Shown: one piece after another, positions 34,576 to 44,704 of the stretch
Layout: each line of letters opens with the position of its first letter
Position numbering within the stretch: the first letter of the stretch is position 1
Assembly (NCBI RefSeq): GCF_900109855.1
Contig: NZ_FOBO01000012.1
Location: 1 to 64,000 of the forward strand
Length of the DNA stretch: 64,000 bases
Direction: 5' to 3'
Origin: Roseovarius tolerans
GTDB taxonomy: Bacteria > Pseudomonadota > Alphaproteobacteria > Rhodobacterales > Rhodobacteraceae
Position numbers and translations under genes: made by a program
The notes under the pieces: generated by a model
The model's database searches: none
What the model was told of the DNA's origin: nothing
The model's input: only the letters and a program-made list of their open reading frames with translations

Positions 34576-36206
34576 GTGCGACAGGCCGGATCGCAAGCTG
34601 GTTCGACGCGGTCGTCTTTGATCTCGGGCGGCAGATGCGCTGGACGTTCCTGCCGCCACTGATGGTCTATTTCGCAGCCGGTTTTTCGGGTCTGACGATG
34701 ATCGTGGGCACCTTCTTCGTGAAGGAGTATCTCGACCTCTCGGCGGCCTATCTGGCGGGGCTCGCCTTCTGGGCTGGGCTGCCCTGGGCGCTGAAAATGC
34801 CATTGGGGCATCTGGTCGATATCATCTGGCGCTGGAAATGGCTGCTGGTCTATCTCGGCGCGGGGCTGATCGGGCTGTCGGTCTTCATCATGTACCTGCT
34901 GCTGACGCAGACCGAGATGATGACCGCGATCATGCCGATGGCTGCGTGGTACATCACCTCTTACCTGCTGGCCCCCTGCGGTCTGGTGATCCAAGACGCG
35001 GTGGCCGACGCGATGTCGGTCGAAGCGGTGCCGCGCGTCGATGCGCAAGGCCGCGAGATCGGGCTGGAGCAATCGCGCGCCATGCATACCACGATGCAGA
35101 CGCTTGGTCGCTTTGCGCTGATCCTGGGGACGGTGGCCGTGGCGACACTCAATATCTCGATGTTTTCGGGCATCGAGGCGATGGACGACGACGCCAAGCG
35201 GCAGATATACGCCACCATCTATCTGACTGCGCTGCTTATTCCGGTGGTGTCGGTCTCGGGCGTGGTGCTGGCGGGTATCCAGAAAATCCGTGCGCGGCGG
35301 GGGTTCATCCGGCGTGGCCTCGACCCGGCCGAGGCCGATGCGCTCTTTGAGCGGCCCGACGAGGACACCAAGCCCAACCCGTGGTATTTCATCGGCGGTG
35401 CGGGGTTTGTGGCAATCTCTCTGACGGTGGGGCTGAGTGATATCGCCTATGGGCAGGAGATCATCTTTGTCGGCTCGATGACGATTGTGCTGCTGCTGAT
35501 GCGCCAGTTGATCGCGGTGCTGACACAGGCGCAGGCAAGGGCGCTGATCGGCACGGCGGTGGTCATCTTCATCTTCCGCGCGGTGCCGCGACCGGGTGAC
35601 GGCTATACGTGGTTTTCCATCGACGTGCTGGGCTTTGACCAACAGTTCCTGTCGATCCTGTCGCTGATCACCTCGGTGCTGACCCTCGTAGGCATGGTGA
35701 TCCTGCGCCCGCTGATGGCCAGCAAACCCATCGTCTACATCGTGGTGCTGCTGACGCTGGCGGGAGGCATTCTGTCGCTGCCCAATATCGGGCTCTATTA
35801 CGGCATTCAGGATATAACCGCGCCGCTGACCGGGGGCATCGTCGATGCCCGCTTTATCGCGATTCTGGATACGGCGGTGGAATCGCCCCTGGGGCAAGTG
35901 GCGATGATCCCGATGCTGGCATGGATCGCACGCAACGCGCCGAATGACCTCAAGGCGACGTTCTTTGCCGTCATGGCCTCGTTCACCAACCTTGCGCTGT
36001 CGGCGAGTTCGCTGCTGACGAAATACCTCAACAACGTGTTCGTCATCACCCGCGAGGTGACGGATCGCGAGACCGGGCAGGTCACGACCCCCGCCGATTA
36101 TTCCGATCTCGGCATCCTGCTGATTTTGGTGAGCCTGGTGACCGTGGGACTGCCATTGCTTGCGGTGGCCATGGTGCAGAATTCACGGCTGCGCACGCAG
36201 GACTGA
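34572..36206 (+). CDS. BT1/AmpG-like major facilitator transporter
   Basis: 544 residues, with around twelve or more membrane segments and a conserved early LPWALKMPLGHLVDIIW loop, as in the folate-biopterin (BT1) and AmpG-like branches of the MFS. The long hydrophilic loop near residues 245-275 (RRGLDPAEADALFERPDED) is typical of the alphaproteobacterial form. Substrate unknown. Translational coupling to thiamine diphosphokinase suggests thiamine or another pterin/vitamin-like solute, as an inference. It ends 8 nt from the convergent lytic transglycosylase gene. Confidence 0.8.
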   Translation: MSATGRIASWFDAVVFDLGRQMRWTFLPPLMVYFAAGFSGLTMIVGTFFVKEYLDLSAAYLAGLAFWAGLPWALKMPLGHLVDIIWRWKWLLVYLGAGLIGLSVFIMYLLLTQTEMMTAIMPMAAWYITSYLLAPCGLVIQDAVADAMSVEAVPRVDAQGREIGLEQSRAMHTTMQTLGRFALILGTVAVATLNISMFSGIEAMDDDAKRQIYATIYLTALLIPVVSVSGVVLAGIQKIRARRGFIRRGLDPAEADALFERPDEDTKPNPWYFIGGAGFVAISLTVGLSDIAYGQEIIFVGSMTIVLLLMRQLIAVLTQAQARALIGTAVVIFIFRAVPRPGDGYTWFSIDVLGFDQQFLSILSLITSVLTLVGMVILRPLMASKPIVYIVVLLTLAGGILSLPNIGLYYGIQDITAPLTGGIVDARFIAILDTAVESPLGQVAMIPMLAWIARNAPNDLKATFFAVMASFTNLALSASSLLTKYLNNVFVITREVTDRETGQVTTPADYSDLGILLILVSLVTVGLPLLAVAMVQNSRLRTQD

Positions 36207-36214
36207 ACAGGCCC

Positions 36215-38158
36215 TCACTCGCCCAAGGGGGACAGGCTGCGACCTGCCAGTTCGCGGGTGAATGGCACGGGCATTGGCGGTTTGCCGAGGCGGGCGCGGT
36301 AGGCGGGCAGGCTCTCGGCGACGCGCATCACGTAGTTGCGGGTCTCGCGAAAGGGGATGTGCTCGATCCAGTCGACGATCTCATGCGCGCCCTGCCCGCG
36401 CGGGTCGCCATAGGCGTCGATCCATTGCGCGGCGCGCCCCGGACCTGCGTTATATCCCACCGACATCAGCACGATATTGCCGTCAAAGCGCCCGCCAAGC
36501 TGCGCCAGATAGCCCGAACCCAGCCGCGCATTATACACAGGCTCGTTCAGCAGGTCTGACCGGTCATAGGCCACCCCCAGATCACGCGCCATGTCGCGCG
36601 CCGTGCCGGGCATGAGTTGCATGAGACCGCGCGCCCCTGCCCCGCTCACCACGACCGGATTGAATTCGCTCTCGCGCCGGGCGATGGCAAGCGCCAGTTC
36701 CATTGGCACCGGCAGATCCATGCCCGTCATCGGGTGGAGCGCATAATATGGGGCCTCGATCACGATGCCACGCTCCGCCGCCGCCTTGCCCAGCATCACC
36801 TGAAGATGCGGCTGCTCCAGTTCGGCCAGCATCTGCCCCATCTGGCCCAGACCGGTCCGGTCCTGACTGTCCGCCAGATGGATGAAAAACCGCCGCGCCA
36901 GACCCAGATCGCCCATCCGGAGTGCCAGCGTCCCCATTTCGTGCAGGTCGCCTCGGGCAAACTCTGCCGCGCGCCAGGGTGGGAACGCCTCGGTGCCGCC
37001 CAGCGCGTCATCCACAGGCAGCCCCGCCTTTTCAGCGGCCAGAAGCCCGTAAAAGCTGGTCTGGTATGCCGCGCCTTCGGCATAGGCAAGCTGCGCGGCC
37101 TCGGTATCGCCCAGCGCGTCCTGCGCCCGGCCGATCCAGTAGCCCGCGCGCCCCAATGAGATCGGCGTGCCGACCGCCGCGCGGAACCGCTGGAAATGAT
37201 CCAGCGCCAGGTCCGGTGCCTCGAAATAGGTCAGCGCAAGGTAGCCAGAAAGCCATTCGAGATCGGCGTAATTCGCCCCCTCGACCAGTTGATGCACCGA
37301 CGCGATCTCATAGGCCAGACGAGCCTCGCCCTCGCGCATCTTCTGCCGGGCAAGGGCGCGGCGCCAGCTGGCCCATCGCTCGGGCTCACCCAGGCCAGCC
37401 TCGATCCGGCTTTGACGCAAGAGCACGGCGATCGCCTCTTCGGGCGCGTTGCTCAGGTGGCGGGTAAAAAGCTCGAACGCGATGCCGGGGTTGCGCGTCT
37501 GTGCCTCGGTCAGCCCCTCTGTCTCGCCGCGTTTCACCTTGCCACGCGTCTCGGCCAACGCGCGCACCTCGTCACTGACCAGCGGCAGCATGTCCTCGAC
37601 ATCGCGCAGCCCCCGCCAGAGCGCCATCTCCAGCCGCGCGGCGTGATGCGGGCGCAGGAGAGTGTCGAACTCACGCAGGAAATCGTCATGCTCGGCACTT
37701 CTCAGATCGAGCGTGCGCCAGGCCAGCACAACGCTCGCCTCGGCCTCGCCCTGCCGTCCGCGCGCCAGTAGCGCACGCGCGAGGTTGAGCGCGCCGGTGC
37801 CGGTCTGTGGGCGGTCTCCGTCATAGAACGCCAGCACATCATCGAAATCGGCATGGGTCATCGCCTCCTCGCTCTGGCGGCGCAGGTAATCGAGGCCGGG
37901 CCAATGCGCGTTCCGCCCGAGAAACGCGGGGATGTCACGCGGTTCTCCCAGCCCCGCGCGCAGGCGGTGCCATTCGATCAGATCCGCCGCCGCCTGGCCA
38001 TCGCGCGCCGCAAGCCGCGCCGCGACCTCCCAGCGTCCGGCCTGCATCGCGTCAAGCGCACTGGCCAAAGGGCGCGGCGCGAGACGCGGCAAATCAGCCG
38101 CCTGAGCGGCGAAAACCGGGGAAATCAGCCCGAAAACCAGCGTGAGCACGCGCAACAT
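36215..38158 (-). CDS. slt: Soluble lytic murein transglycosylase
   Basis: 647 residues from the ATG at 38158; an ATG three codons earlier abuts GGGAA too closely. A signal peptide ends at AAQA (about residue 20). A long alpha-helical ring (about 30-460) is followed by the family 1 catalytic domain: [20 protein letters not shown] with the catalytic Glu in the ES dyad, LMQLMPGTA, and [10 protein letters not shown]. It cleaves peptidoglycan between MurNAc and GlcNAc with anhydro-sugar formation, in the periplasm. Divergent from dapA, which makes the peptidoglycan precursor pathway metabolite, with about 160 nt between. Confidence 0.93.
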   Translation of the reverse strand: MLRVLTLVFGLISPVFAAQAADLPRLAPRPLASALDAMQAGRWEVAARLAARDGQAAADLIEWHRLRAGLGEPRDIPAFLGRNAHWPGLDYLRRQSEEAMTHADFDDVLAFYDGDRPQTGTGALNLARALLARGRQGEAEASVVLAWRTLDLRSAEHDDFLREFDTLLRPHHAARLEMALWRGLRDVEDMLPLVSDEVRALAETRGKVKRGETEGLTEAQTRNPGIAFELFTRHLSNAPEEAIAVLLRQSRIEAGLGEPERWASWRRALARQKMREGEARLAYEIASVHQLVEGANYADLEWLSGYLALTYFEAPDLALDHFQRFRAAVGTPISLGRAGYWIGRAQDALGDTEAAQLAYAEGAAYQTSFYGLLAAEKAGLPVDDALGGTEAFPPWRAAEFARGDLHEMGTLALRMGDLGLARRFFIHLADSQDRTGLGQMGQMLAELEQPHLQVMLGKAAAERGIVIEAPYYALHPMTGMDLPVPMELALAIARRESEFNPVVVSGAGARGLMQLMPGTARDMARDLGVAYDRSDLLNEPVYNARLGSGYLAQLGGRFDGNIVLMSVGYNAGPGRAAQWIDAYGDPRGQGAHEIVDWIEHIPFRETRNYVMRVAESLPAYRARLGKPPMPVPFTRELAGRSLSPLGE

Positions 38159-38319
38159 CTCTTGCATTTCCCGCTTTGCCGAAGGATAGACGTCGCCAGC
38201 CTAGGCATCCTGCGCGCCCGCGTCCATTCACGATGCGTGACACCATGCGCGATCCGCCGCCGATGGCCAACCCGATCACCGCGGGCCCCGCCCGCAGATT
38301 ACGACGAGAGGAGCGTGTC

Positions 38320-39195
38320 ATGTTCAAAGGATCTTTTCCTGCCCTGGTCACGCCGTTCAAGAACGGCGAACTGGATCTGGACACGCTCAAGAAACTCGTC
38401 GAGTGGCATATCGGCGAGGGCAGCCACGGCCTTGTGCCCGTGGGCACCACCGGCGAGAGCCCGACCCTGACCCATAAAGAGCATGAGACCGTCGTCGAGG
38501 AGGTCGTGCGCGCCGCCGCGGGCCGTATCCCGGTGATTGCCGGGGCGGGGTCGAACAACACGCTTGAGGCGATCCGCTTCATGCAGCATGCCCACAAGGT
38601 GGGGGCCGATGCCGCCCTCGTGGTGACGCCCTATTACAACAAGCCGACGCAGGGCGGCATGATCGCGCATTTCACCGCGCTGCACGATTGCTGCGACCTG
38701 CCGATCGTCATCTACAACATCCCCGGCCGGTCCGCCGTGGACATGATGCCCGACACGATGGGGCAACTGGCCAGGCTGCCGCGTATCGTCGGCGTCAAGG
38801 ATGCCACCGGCGATCTGGCACGGGTCTGCGCGCAGCGGCTGACCTGCGGCAAGGATTTTGTCCAGATTTCAGGTGAGGACGCCACCGCGCACGGCTTCAA
38901 CGCGCAGGGCGGCGTCGGGGTGATTTCGGTCACCGCCAATGTCGCGCCGAAACTGGTGGCGCAGGTTCAGGAGGCGACGCTAGCGGGCGACTATGCCACC
39001 GCGCTCGAATTGCAGGACCGGCTGATGCCGCTGCATCGCGCGATCTTTACCGAACCGGGGCTGGTCGGCGTGAAATACGCCATGTCACGGCTGGGGCTGT
39101 GCAGCGAAGAGGTGCGCACGCCACTGGTCGGGTTGAGCGATCCGGTCAAGGCACTTGTCGATGACGGGATGCGACACGCAGGGCTGATCAACTGA
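38320..39195 (+). CDS. dapA: 4-hydroxy-tetrahydrodipicolinate synthase DapA
   Basis: Condenses pyruvate and aspartate semialdehyde, the first committed step of lysine and meso-diaminopimelate synthesis. The 291-residue product has GTTGES at 42-47, the catalytic Tyr in VIYNIPGR (Y132), and Schiff-base Lys in GVKDATGD (K160). The ATG at 38320 follows AGGAG (38309-38313) by 6 nt; the longer upstream frame lacks such a site. Length is normal for the family. It is followed by mscL after 158 nt. Confidence 0.95.
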   Translation: MFKGSFPALVTPFKNGELDLDTLKKLVEWHIGEGSHGLVPVGTTGESPTLTHKEHETVVEEVVRAAAGRIPVIAGAGSNNTLEAIRFMQHAHKVGADAALVVTPYYNKPTQGGMIAHFTALHDCCDLPIVIYNIPGRSAVDMMPDTMGQLARLPRIVGVKDATGDLARVCAQRLTCGKDFVQISGEDATAHGFNAQGGVGVISVTANVAPKLVAQVQEATLAGDYATALELQDRLMPLHRAIFTEPGLVGVKYAMSRLGLCSEEVRTPLVGLSDPVKALVDDGMRHAGLIN

Positions 39196-39353
39196 ACCAA
39201 CGATAGCCCTCTCACGCCACGATCCCGGGGAACACGCGGCGCAATTTCCCCGTGCAACCCGGTTTTTTCAGACTTGCCTTGCGGCATTTCATGGTAAACC
39301 GCCAACGTGGCGCGGCCTGAGACCCGCCGGGATCAGTGATGATAGGGACGATC

Positions 39354-39776
39354 ATGGTACAAGAGTTCAAGGATTTCATCGCGAAGGGCAATGTCATGGA
39401 CATGGCTGTTGGCATCATCATCGGCGCGGCGTTTACCGCGATTGTCGGATCGCTCGTGGCCGACCTCATCAACCCGATCATCAGCCTGTTCATGGGCGGG
39501 ATCGATTTTTCCGGCCTCTACGTGCTGCTTGGTGCGGGTGACTATGCCTCGATCGCCGCCGCCGAAGAGGCGGGGGCTGCGGTTTTTGCCTATGGCCGTT
39601 TCATCATGGCCGTGATCAACTTTCTGATCATCGCTTGGGTCGTGTTCCTGCTGGTCAGGGCGGTGAACCGCGCCAAGGAGGCCTCCGCCAAGCCGGAAGA
39701 GGAGGCCCCGGCCGCCGATCCCGGCCCCACGGAGTTGGAGATCCTGATGGAAATCCGCGATTCCCTGAAGAAATAA
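39354..39776 (+). CDS. mscL: Large-conductance mechanosensitive channel MscL
   Basis: 140 residues. Pentameric channel that opens under membrane tension to release osmolytes. TM1 ([20 protein letters not shown]) with the preceding [16 protein letters not shown] helix, and TM2 ([19 protein letters not shown]) are intact; the C-terminal [12 protein letters not shown] helix is the bundle. The ATG at 39354 has AGGGA five nt upstream, favoured over one at 39336. A terminator follows at 39792. An mscS-type remnant lies 84 nt downstream. Confidence 0.95.
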   Translation: MVQEFKDFIAKGNVMDMAVGIIIGAAFTAIVGSLVADLINPIISLFMGGIDFSGLYVLLGAGDYASIAAAEEAGAAVFAYGRFIMAVINFLIIAWVVFLLVRAVNRAKEASAKPEEEAPAADPGPTELEILMEIRDSLKK

Positions 39777-39791
39777 GCCGGTCACATGGCG

Positions 39792-39817
39792 AAGGGTCCG
39801 CTGTCTGGCGGGCCCTT
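39792..39817 (+). terminator. Intrinsic terminator after mscL
   Basis: A 10-bp stem with one U-G wobble (arms 39792-39801 and 39808-39817), loop TGTCTG, followed by TTTT within CCCTTTTCC. Confidence 0.8.
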
Positions 39818-39859
39818 TTCCATACCCGACAGCATCACAGCAGTTGAACGGAGATCAGA

Positions 39860-39997
39860 ATGCAGGACTTCATGACCCATCTCGGAAGCTACGGGCCGCT
39901 CGTGATAAGCGCCGCCAAAGCGGTGAAAGAGGCCTTCGATGCCGGGGGGATTTCCATTCCCTACCCACATCAGGTGAACGTCGAAAAGGCGGGGTGA
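39860..39997 (+). pseudogene. In-frame internally deleted remnant of an mscS-type mechanosensitive channel
   Basis: A 45-codon frame with an intact ribosome site (GGAGA, 39850-39854, five nt before the ATG). The first about 21 residues look like the N-terminus of an MscS channel (SYGPLVISAAKA, where a membrane helix would normally continue). Directly after comes VKEAFDAGGISIPYPHQV, which is the C-terminal signature of MscS-family channels (AVKEAFDA.GI.IPYPHQV). The whole membrane and beta domain, more than 200 residues, is missing, with the frame kept. So it appears to be a deletion remnant, perhaps still translated. The last three codons lie inside the start of a dispersed repeat. The call rests on recall of family motifs, and a coincidental small gene is the alternative. 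Confidence 0.55.
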
Positions 39998-40247
39998 GGA
40001 TGGGGGGCGGCCTGGAGCGGACATTGACGGTTTCAGAGATGAGCCGCGCAGCGCCCGACCGCCGGGTGGGCGCTGCAACCTTGGTGGACCGCACTTTATG
40101 CCAGCCAAGCACTCTCGCGTCATCAATGGCTTGATACGTTGCAAAAGCGCCCGCCCGAGGGGGCGGTCGGGCGCTGCGCGGCGGTGCCTGCGGCACCTTG
40201 ATTCCGCGCATTGGTGCTCACCTCAACGACAGTATAAGGCCAGAACC
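39991..40247. repeat. Dispersed intergenic repeat, copy A
   Basis: It pairs with 58121-58372. A 199-bp core (40011-40209) aligns without gaps to 58135-58333 with 11 mismatches (94.5% identity). Flanks are also related: a 14-nt leader (39991-40004) with a 6-nt insertion after it, and an 18-nt trailing block (40230-40247). Perfect hairpins inside are AGCGCCCG/CGGGCGCT (40146-40153, 40168-40175) and GGTGCC/GGCACC (40183-40197). The copy fills the gap between the mscS remnant (+) and aroA (-). An open frame on the minus strand exists in both copies, but most differences change amino acids, which argues against coding. Confidence 0.9.
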
Positions 40248-40280
40248 ACCCAGCCCCAAGTCATCGCGCAGTCTTCGCCC

Positions 40281-41627
40281 TCACCCGCGCCGGATATCCG
40301 CACCAAGCCCGGCCATCAGCGGCTCGAAGATCGGAAAGGACGTGGCGATCGGGCTGCCGTCATCGACGCTGACCGGGCTTTGCGTGGCCATGCCCATCAC
40401 CATGAAGGACATCGCGATGCGGTGATCGAGATGGCTGGCGCAGGTCTGGCCACCGGGCACATTGCCGTGCCCCAGACCATGCACGATCCACCAGTCGGGG
40501 CCATCCTCGACGGTCACGCCACCGGCGCGCAGCCCCGCCGCCATCGCCTCGATCCGGTCGCTTTCCTTGACGCGCAATTCCTTGACCCCGCGCATCACGG
40601 TCCAACCCGTGGCAAACGCCGCAACCACCGACAGGACGGGATATTCGTCGATCATGCTCGCGGCGCGCTCGGGCGGCACCTCCACGCCCTTCAGATCGGG
40701 CGAAAACCGCGCGCGCAGGTCGGCCACCGGCTCGCCGCCCTCTTCGCGCAGGTTCTCATACTCCAGATCGGCCCCCATCTCGCGCAGCGTGGTAAAGAGC
40801 CCCGCGCGCGTCGGGTTCAGCCCGATATTGGGCACAAGAACATCAGAGCCGGGGGTGATCACCGCCGCACAGACCGGAAACGCCGCAGACGAGGGATCGC
40901 GCGGCACCACGATGGTTTGCGGGATAAGGTCCGGCTGCCCGGTCAGGGTGATGACGCGGCCCTTCTCGGTCACTTCCGTGACGATCTCGGCCCCGAACCC
41001 GGTCAGCATGCGTTCGGTATGATCGCGGGTCGCCTCGCGCTCGATCACCACGGTCTCACCGGGCGCATTCAGCCCGGCCAGAAGCACTGCGGATTTCACC
41101 TGCGCCGACGGCACCGGCACTTCGTAGCGCACCGGCACCGGATCGGCGGCCCCGACCACGGTCATCGGCAGACGGCCACCCGCGCGCCCAACGGCCTGCG
41201 CGCCAAATAGCGCCAGCGGATCAGTGACCCGCGCCATAGGCCGTTTGTTGAGACTCGCGTCCCCGGTGAACGTCGCGCAAATCGGCGAGGTCGCCATCGC
41301 CCCCATGATCAGCCGCACCCCGGTGCCGGAATTACCGCAGTCGATCACCTGTTCGGGCTCGGCAAAGCCACCAACGCCAACGCCATGCACATGCCATGTG
41401 CCCATCTCGTCGCGCGTCACCTCGGCCCCGAAGGCGCGCATCGCCTTGGCCGTGTCCAGCACGTCCTCGCCCTCCAGCAGCCCGGTGATCACCGTCTCGC
41501 CCACACAGAGCGCCCCGAGGATAAGCGCGCGGTGCGAGATCGACTTGTCGCCGGGCACATTGGCCTGCCCCGTCAGAGGCCCGGATCTGTGCGAGGTCAT
41601 GGGAACGGGCGTGGCGTGGCCGGACAT
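40281..41627 (-). CDS. aroA: 3-phosphoshikimate 1-carboxyvinyltransferase (EPSP synthase)
   Basis: Sixth step of the shikimate pathway: shikimate-3-phosphate plus PEP gives EPSP. 448 residues from the ATG at 41627, which has AGGAG about 10 nt upstream; a longer frame overlaps the serA 3' end. Motifs are [46 protein letters not shown] and DHRIAMSF. Length is typical of the bacterial class II-like forms (about 445) rather than E. coli (427). It follows serA on the same strand after a hairpin. Confidence 0.95.
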   Translation of the reverse strand: MSGHATPVPMTSHRSGPLTGQANVPGDKSISHRALILGALCVGETVITGLLEGEDVLDTAKAMRAFGAEVTRDEMGTWHVHGVGVGGFAEPEQVIDCGNSGTGVRLIMGAMATSPICATFTGDASLNKRPMARVTDPLALFGAQAVGRAGGRLPMTVVGAADPVPVRYEVPVPSAQVKSAVLLAGLNAPGETVVIEREATRDHTERMLTGFGAEIVTEVTEKGRVITLTGQPDLIPQTIVVPRDPSSAAFPVCAAVITPGSDVLVPNIGLNPTRAGLFTTLREMGADLEYENLREEGGEPVADLRARFSPDLKGVEVPPERAASMIDEYPVLSVVAAFATGWTVMRGVKELRVKESDRIEAMAAGLRAGGVTVEDGPDWWIVHGLGHGNVPGGQTCASHLDHRIAMSFMVMGMATQSPVSVDDGSPIATSFPIFEPLMAGLGADIRRG

Positions 41628-41655
41628 GGGCGGCGGTCTCCTGCAAAACGCGAAA

Positions 41656-41683
41656 TCGCCTGCCTGATAGCGCAGGCAGGCGA
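41656..41683 (-). terminator. Hairpin after serA, upstream of aroA
   Basis: A perfect 11-bp stem (41656-41666 and 41673-41683), loop ATAGCG. On the minus strand it is followed by TTTCGCGTTTTG, a broken U-tract. It probably ends or reduces the serC-serA transcript before aroA. Confidence 0.7.
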
Positions 41684-41709
41684 CCTCGTCCATCGCTCTT
41701 GGGCGCAGC

Positions 41710-43305
41710 TCAGCCCATGTCGAATTGCAGCGGGCGGATCTGCTGGAACTTGCCCGTCGCGTGCAGCGCCTTGATCGCGGTTTCGGGAACCGGCGCGTCG
41801 ACATACAAGAGCGCGATCGCCTCGCCGCCCGCATCCGACCGGCCAAGGGTGAAGTTGGCGATATTCACGCCGTTCTCGCCCATGGTCTGACCCAATGTGC
41901 CGATGATCCCCGGCACGTCCTCGTTGGTCGTGTAAAGCATGTGCTGCCCGATCTCGGCGTCGATATTGATGCCCTTGATCTGGATGAAACGCGGCTTGCC
42001 ATCGCTGAACACGGTGCCGCCGATGGAGCGCTCGCGCTTGTCGGTGACCACGGTGATCTTGATATATCCCTCGAAGGCGCCGGACTTGTCCTGCTTGGTG
42101 GTCGAGATCTTGACCCCGCGTTCTTTGGCCACGACGGGGGCGGAGACCATGTTCACCTCGGGGTTCACCGATTTCATGATCCCCGCCACGGCGGCAGAGG
42201 TCAGCGCGCCGAGGTTCATTTCGCTGGCCACACCATCGTAGAGGATATTGATCGCCTTGATCGGCTCGTCGGTCATCTGGCCGATGAAATTGCCCAAGTG
42301 ATCCGAGAGTTTGATCCACGGGCCCATGACCTTGGCCTCTTCGGCCGTCACCGAGGGCATGTTGAGCGCGTTGGTCACAGCACCCGTCAGCAGATAATCC
42401 GACATCTGCTCAGCCACCTGCAGGGCGACATTTTCCTGCGCCTCGGTGGTGGCCGCGCCCAGATGCGGCGTGCAGACCACGTTAGGCAGACCGAAAAGCG
42501 GGTTGTCCACCGCAGGTTCCTCGGCGAAGACATCGAAGCCCGCGCCCGCGACATGGCCGTCTTTCAACAGATCCGCCAGCGCCTGCTCGTCCACCAGCCC
42601 GCCGCGTGCGCAGTTGATGACGCGGACGCCCTTCTTGGTTTTCTCCAGGTTCTCGCGGCTGAGGATATTGCGGGTCTGATCAGTCAGCGGCACGTGCAGG
42701 GTGATGAAATCGGCGCGCTTCAAGAGGTCGTCGAGTTCGACCTTTTCCACGCCCATCTTGTCGGCCTTTTCCTGGCCAAGGAAAGGATCATAGGCCACCA
42801 CCTTCATCTTGAGGCCGCGCGCGCGGTCACAGACGATACCGCCGATATTGCCCGCGCCGATCACGCCCAGCGTCTTGCCGGTCAGTTCCACGCCCATGAA
42901 GCGCGACTTTTCCCACTTACCCGCCTGGGTGGAGGCCGACGCCTCTGGGATTTGCCGCGCCACGGCGAACATCATCGCGATGGCATGCTCGGCGGTGGTG
43001 ATCATGTTGCCGAAGGGCGTGTTCATCACGATCACGCCCTTTTTGCTGGCGGCCACCTTGTCGATATTGTCGGTGCCGATGCCCGCCCTCGCGATCACCT
43101 TGAGGTTTGTCGCATTGGCGAGGATTTTCTCGGTCACCTTGGTTGCCGAGCGGATGGCGAGACCGTCATACGCGCCGATCACCTCGGCCAGCCTGTCCTT
43201 GTCCTTGCCCAGATCGGGCTGGAAATCCACGTCGATGCCGCGATCGCGAAAGATCTGCACGGCGGTTTCAGAAAGTTTGTCGGATACGAGAACCTTGGGA
43301 GCCAT
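41710..43305 (-). CDS. serA: D-3-phosphoglycerate dehydrogenase SerA
   Basis: First step of serine synthesis from 3-phosphoglycerate. 531 residues, the long form: substrate domain from [21 protein letters not shown]-binding [16 protein letters not shown], catalytic Arg in [10 protein letters not shown], and CTPHLGAAT with the catalytic His; then an intervening domain and a C-terminal ACT domain ([16 protein letters not shown]) that usually binds serine. The ATG at 43305 has AAAGGACC upstream. It follows serC by 85 nt in the same transcript, with a hairpin in that gap. Confidence 0.95.
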   Translation of the reverse strand: MAPKVLVSDKLSETAVQIFRDRGIDVDFQPDLGKDKDRLAEVIGAYDGLAIRSATKVTEKILANATNLKVIARAGIGTDNIDKVAASKKGVIVMNTPFGNMITTAEHAIAMMFAVARQIPEASASTQAGKWEKSRFMGVELTGKTLGVIGAGNIGGIVCDRARGLKMKVVAYDPFLGQEKADKMGVEKVELDDLLKRADFITLHVPLTDQTRNILSRENLEKTKKGVRVINCARGGLVDEQALADLLKDGHVAGAGFDVFAEEPAVDNPLFGLPNVVCTPHLGAATTEAQENVALQVAEQMSDYLLTGAVTNALNMPSVTAEEAKVMGPWIKLSDHLGNFIGQMTDEPIKAINILYDGVASEMNLGALTSAAVAGIMKSVNPEVNMVSAPVVAKERGVKISTTKQDKSGAFEGYIKITVVTDKRERSIGGTVFSDGKPRFIQIKGINIDAEIGQHMLYTTNEDVPGIIGTLGQTMGENGVNIANFTLGRSDAGGEAIALLYVDAPVPETAIKALHATGKFQQIRPLQFDMG

Positions 43306-43341
43306 TTTTCTGGTCCTTTGATGAAACATTTGGGGGGAGGC

Positions 43342-43364
43342 CCGAAGTCTTTGAAAGACTTCGG
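43342..43364 (-). other. Intercistronic hairpin between serC and serA
   Basis: Perfect 8-bp stem CCGAAGTC/GACTTCGG with a 7-nt loop TTTGAAA. The minus strand after it is C-rich, without a U-run, so a processing or stability role is more likely than termination. Confidence 0.5.
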
Positions 43365-43390
43365 ACCGATCTCTTTTCAAGAAATCGGGG

Positions 43391-44545
43391 TCATGCCGTC
43401 TCGGACAGCGCCGCGATTTCGGCCTCGAAAGCCCATTCAATCCACGGCATCAGCGCCGCCACATCCGCGGTCTCGACCGTGCCGCCGCACCAGATGCGCA
43501 GACCGGGAGGCGCGTCGCGATAGGCACCGATATCATAGGCAACGCCCTCCGCCTCGAGCCGCTTGGCGACGGCCTTGGCAAACGCCGCGCCGTCGCTGAT
43601 ACGGTCATCGGTGAACGTCAGGCACACCGAGGTATTGGAGCGGATCGCCGGTTCATGCGCCAGAAAGGCCAGCCACGGGTGACCGGCGACAAACGCCTGC
43701 ACGGCGGCGAGGTTGGCATAGGCCCGCTCGCGCAGCCCGTTCATGCCGCCCACCGAGCGCGCCCAGTCGAGCGCCAGCAGATAATCCTCGACCGCGAGCA
43801 TCGACGGCGTGTTGATCGTCTCGCCCACAAAGATGCCCTCGATCAGCTTGCCGCTCTTCGTGAGGCGGAAAATCTTGGGCAGCGGCCAGGGCGGCGTGTA
43901 GCTTTCCAGCCGCTCCACCGCGCGGGGGGAAAGGATGATCATGCCATGCGCCGCCTCGCCGCCGAGCACCTTCTGCCAGGAGAAGGTGGTCACGTCGAGC
44001 TTGTCCCAGGGCAGGTTCTGCGCGAAGGCGGCAGAGGTCGCGTCGCAGATCGTCAGGCCCGCACGGTCCGGCTTGATCCAGTCGCCATTGGGCACGCGCA
44101 CGCCCGAGGTGGTGCCATTCCAGGTGAACACCACGTCATTGTCGGTATCGACCGTCGCCAGATCGACGATCTCGCCATAGTCGGCGGTCTTGACCTCGGC
44201 GTCGAGTTTAAGCTGCTTGACCGCGTCGGTGACCCAGCCTGCGCCAAAGCTCTCCCAGGCCAGCATCTCGACGCGGCGCTCGCCCAGCAGGTTCCACATC
44301 GCCATTTCCACGGCCCCGGTATCCGAGGCGGGCACGATGCCGATGCGGTAGTCGTCGGGGATGCCGAGGATCTCGCGCGTGCCCTCGATGGCGGCCTTGA
44401 GCTTGGCCTTGCCCACGGCAGCGCGGTGGCTGCGGCCCAGCGGCGCATCCGACAGCTTGCTCAATTCGAAAACGGGGGGTTTGGCACAGGGGCCAGAGGA
44501 AAAACGCGGATTTGCCGGCCGCGTTGCCGGTTGTTCAATAGCCAT
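43391..44545 (-). CDS. serC: Phosphoserine aminotransferase SerC
   Basis: Converts 3-phosphohydroxypyruvate and glutamate to phosphoserine, PLP-dependent. 384 residues, with [11 protein letters not shown] near the N-terminus, [20 protein letters not shown], and the PLP Lys in [14 protein letters not shown]. This belongs to the alphaproteobacterial form of the family, distant from E. coli SerC. The ATG at 44545 has AAGGA 8 nt upstream, inside a hairpin of the leader RNA. First gene of serC-serA, divergent from serB. Confidence 0.94.
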   Translation of the reverse strand: MAIEQPATRPANPRFSSGPCAKPPVFELSKLSDAPLGRSHRAAVGKAKLKAAIEGTREILGIPDDYRIGIVPASDTGAVEMAMWNLLGERRVEMLAWESFGAGWVTDAVKQLKLDAEVKTADYGEIVDLATVDTDNDVVFTWNGTTSGVRVPNGDWIKPDRAGLTICDATSAAFAQNLPWDKLDVTTFSWQKVLGGEAAHGMIILSPRAVERLESYTPPWPLPKIFRLTKSGKLIEGIFVGETINTPSMLAVEDYLLALDWARSVGGMNGLRERAYANLAAVQAFVAGHPWLAFLAHEPAIRSNTSVCLTFTDDRISDGAAFAKAVAKRLEAEGVAYDIGAYRDAPPGLRIWCGGTVETADVAALMPWIEWAFEAEIAALSETA

Positions 44546-44600
44546 TGCTGCTATCCTTCCAGATAAGCGCCCCTCGTTGGGGAGGGGTGTCCCACCTGTC
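44546..44600 (-). ncRNA. Probable serC-motif leader RNA
   Basis: On the minus strand, in order: GGTG-GGA-CACC hairpin (44596-44586), CCCC-AACGA-GGGG hairpin (44582-44570), then GCTTATC...GATAGC hairpin (44568-44550) holding the AAGGA ribosome site, 8 nt before the serC ATG. The sequence CTTATCTGGAAGGATAG and the location fit my memory of the serC RNA motif of alphaproteobacteria. Its ligand, if any, is unknown to me. The structure would expose or hide the ribosome site. Confidence 0.6.
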
Positions 44601-44704
44601 GAATTACGGCCAAGCGGACCCTTTCGCAAGTGCAGAAATGACGCTAGAACGCCGCCTGAGTGAAAAAATGCGACACCGCGCGCCTACGATCGGAAACCTG
44701 CCCC

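Noticed and set aside
39870..40211. Minus-strand protein inside repeat copy A
   Set aside because: Most differences from copy B change amino acids, and the frame continues into unrelated flanking sequence.
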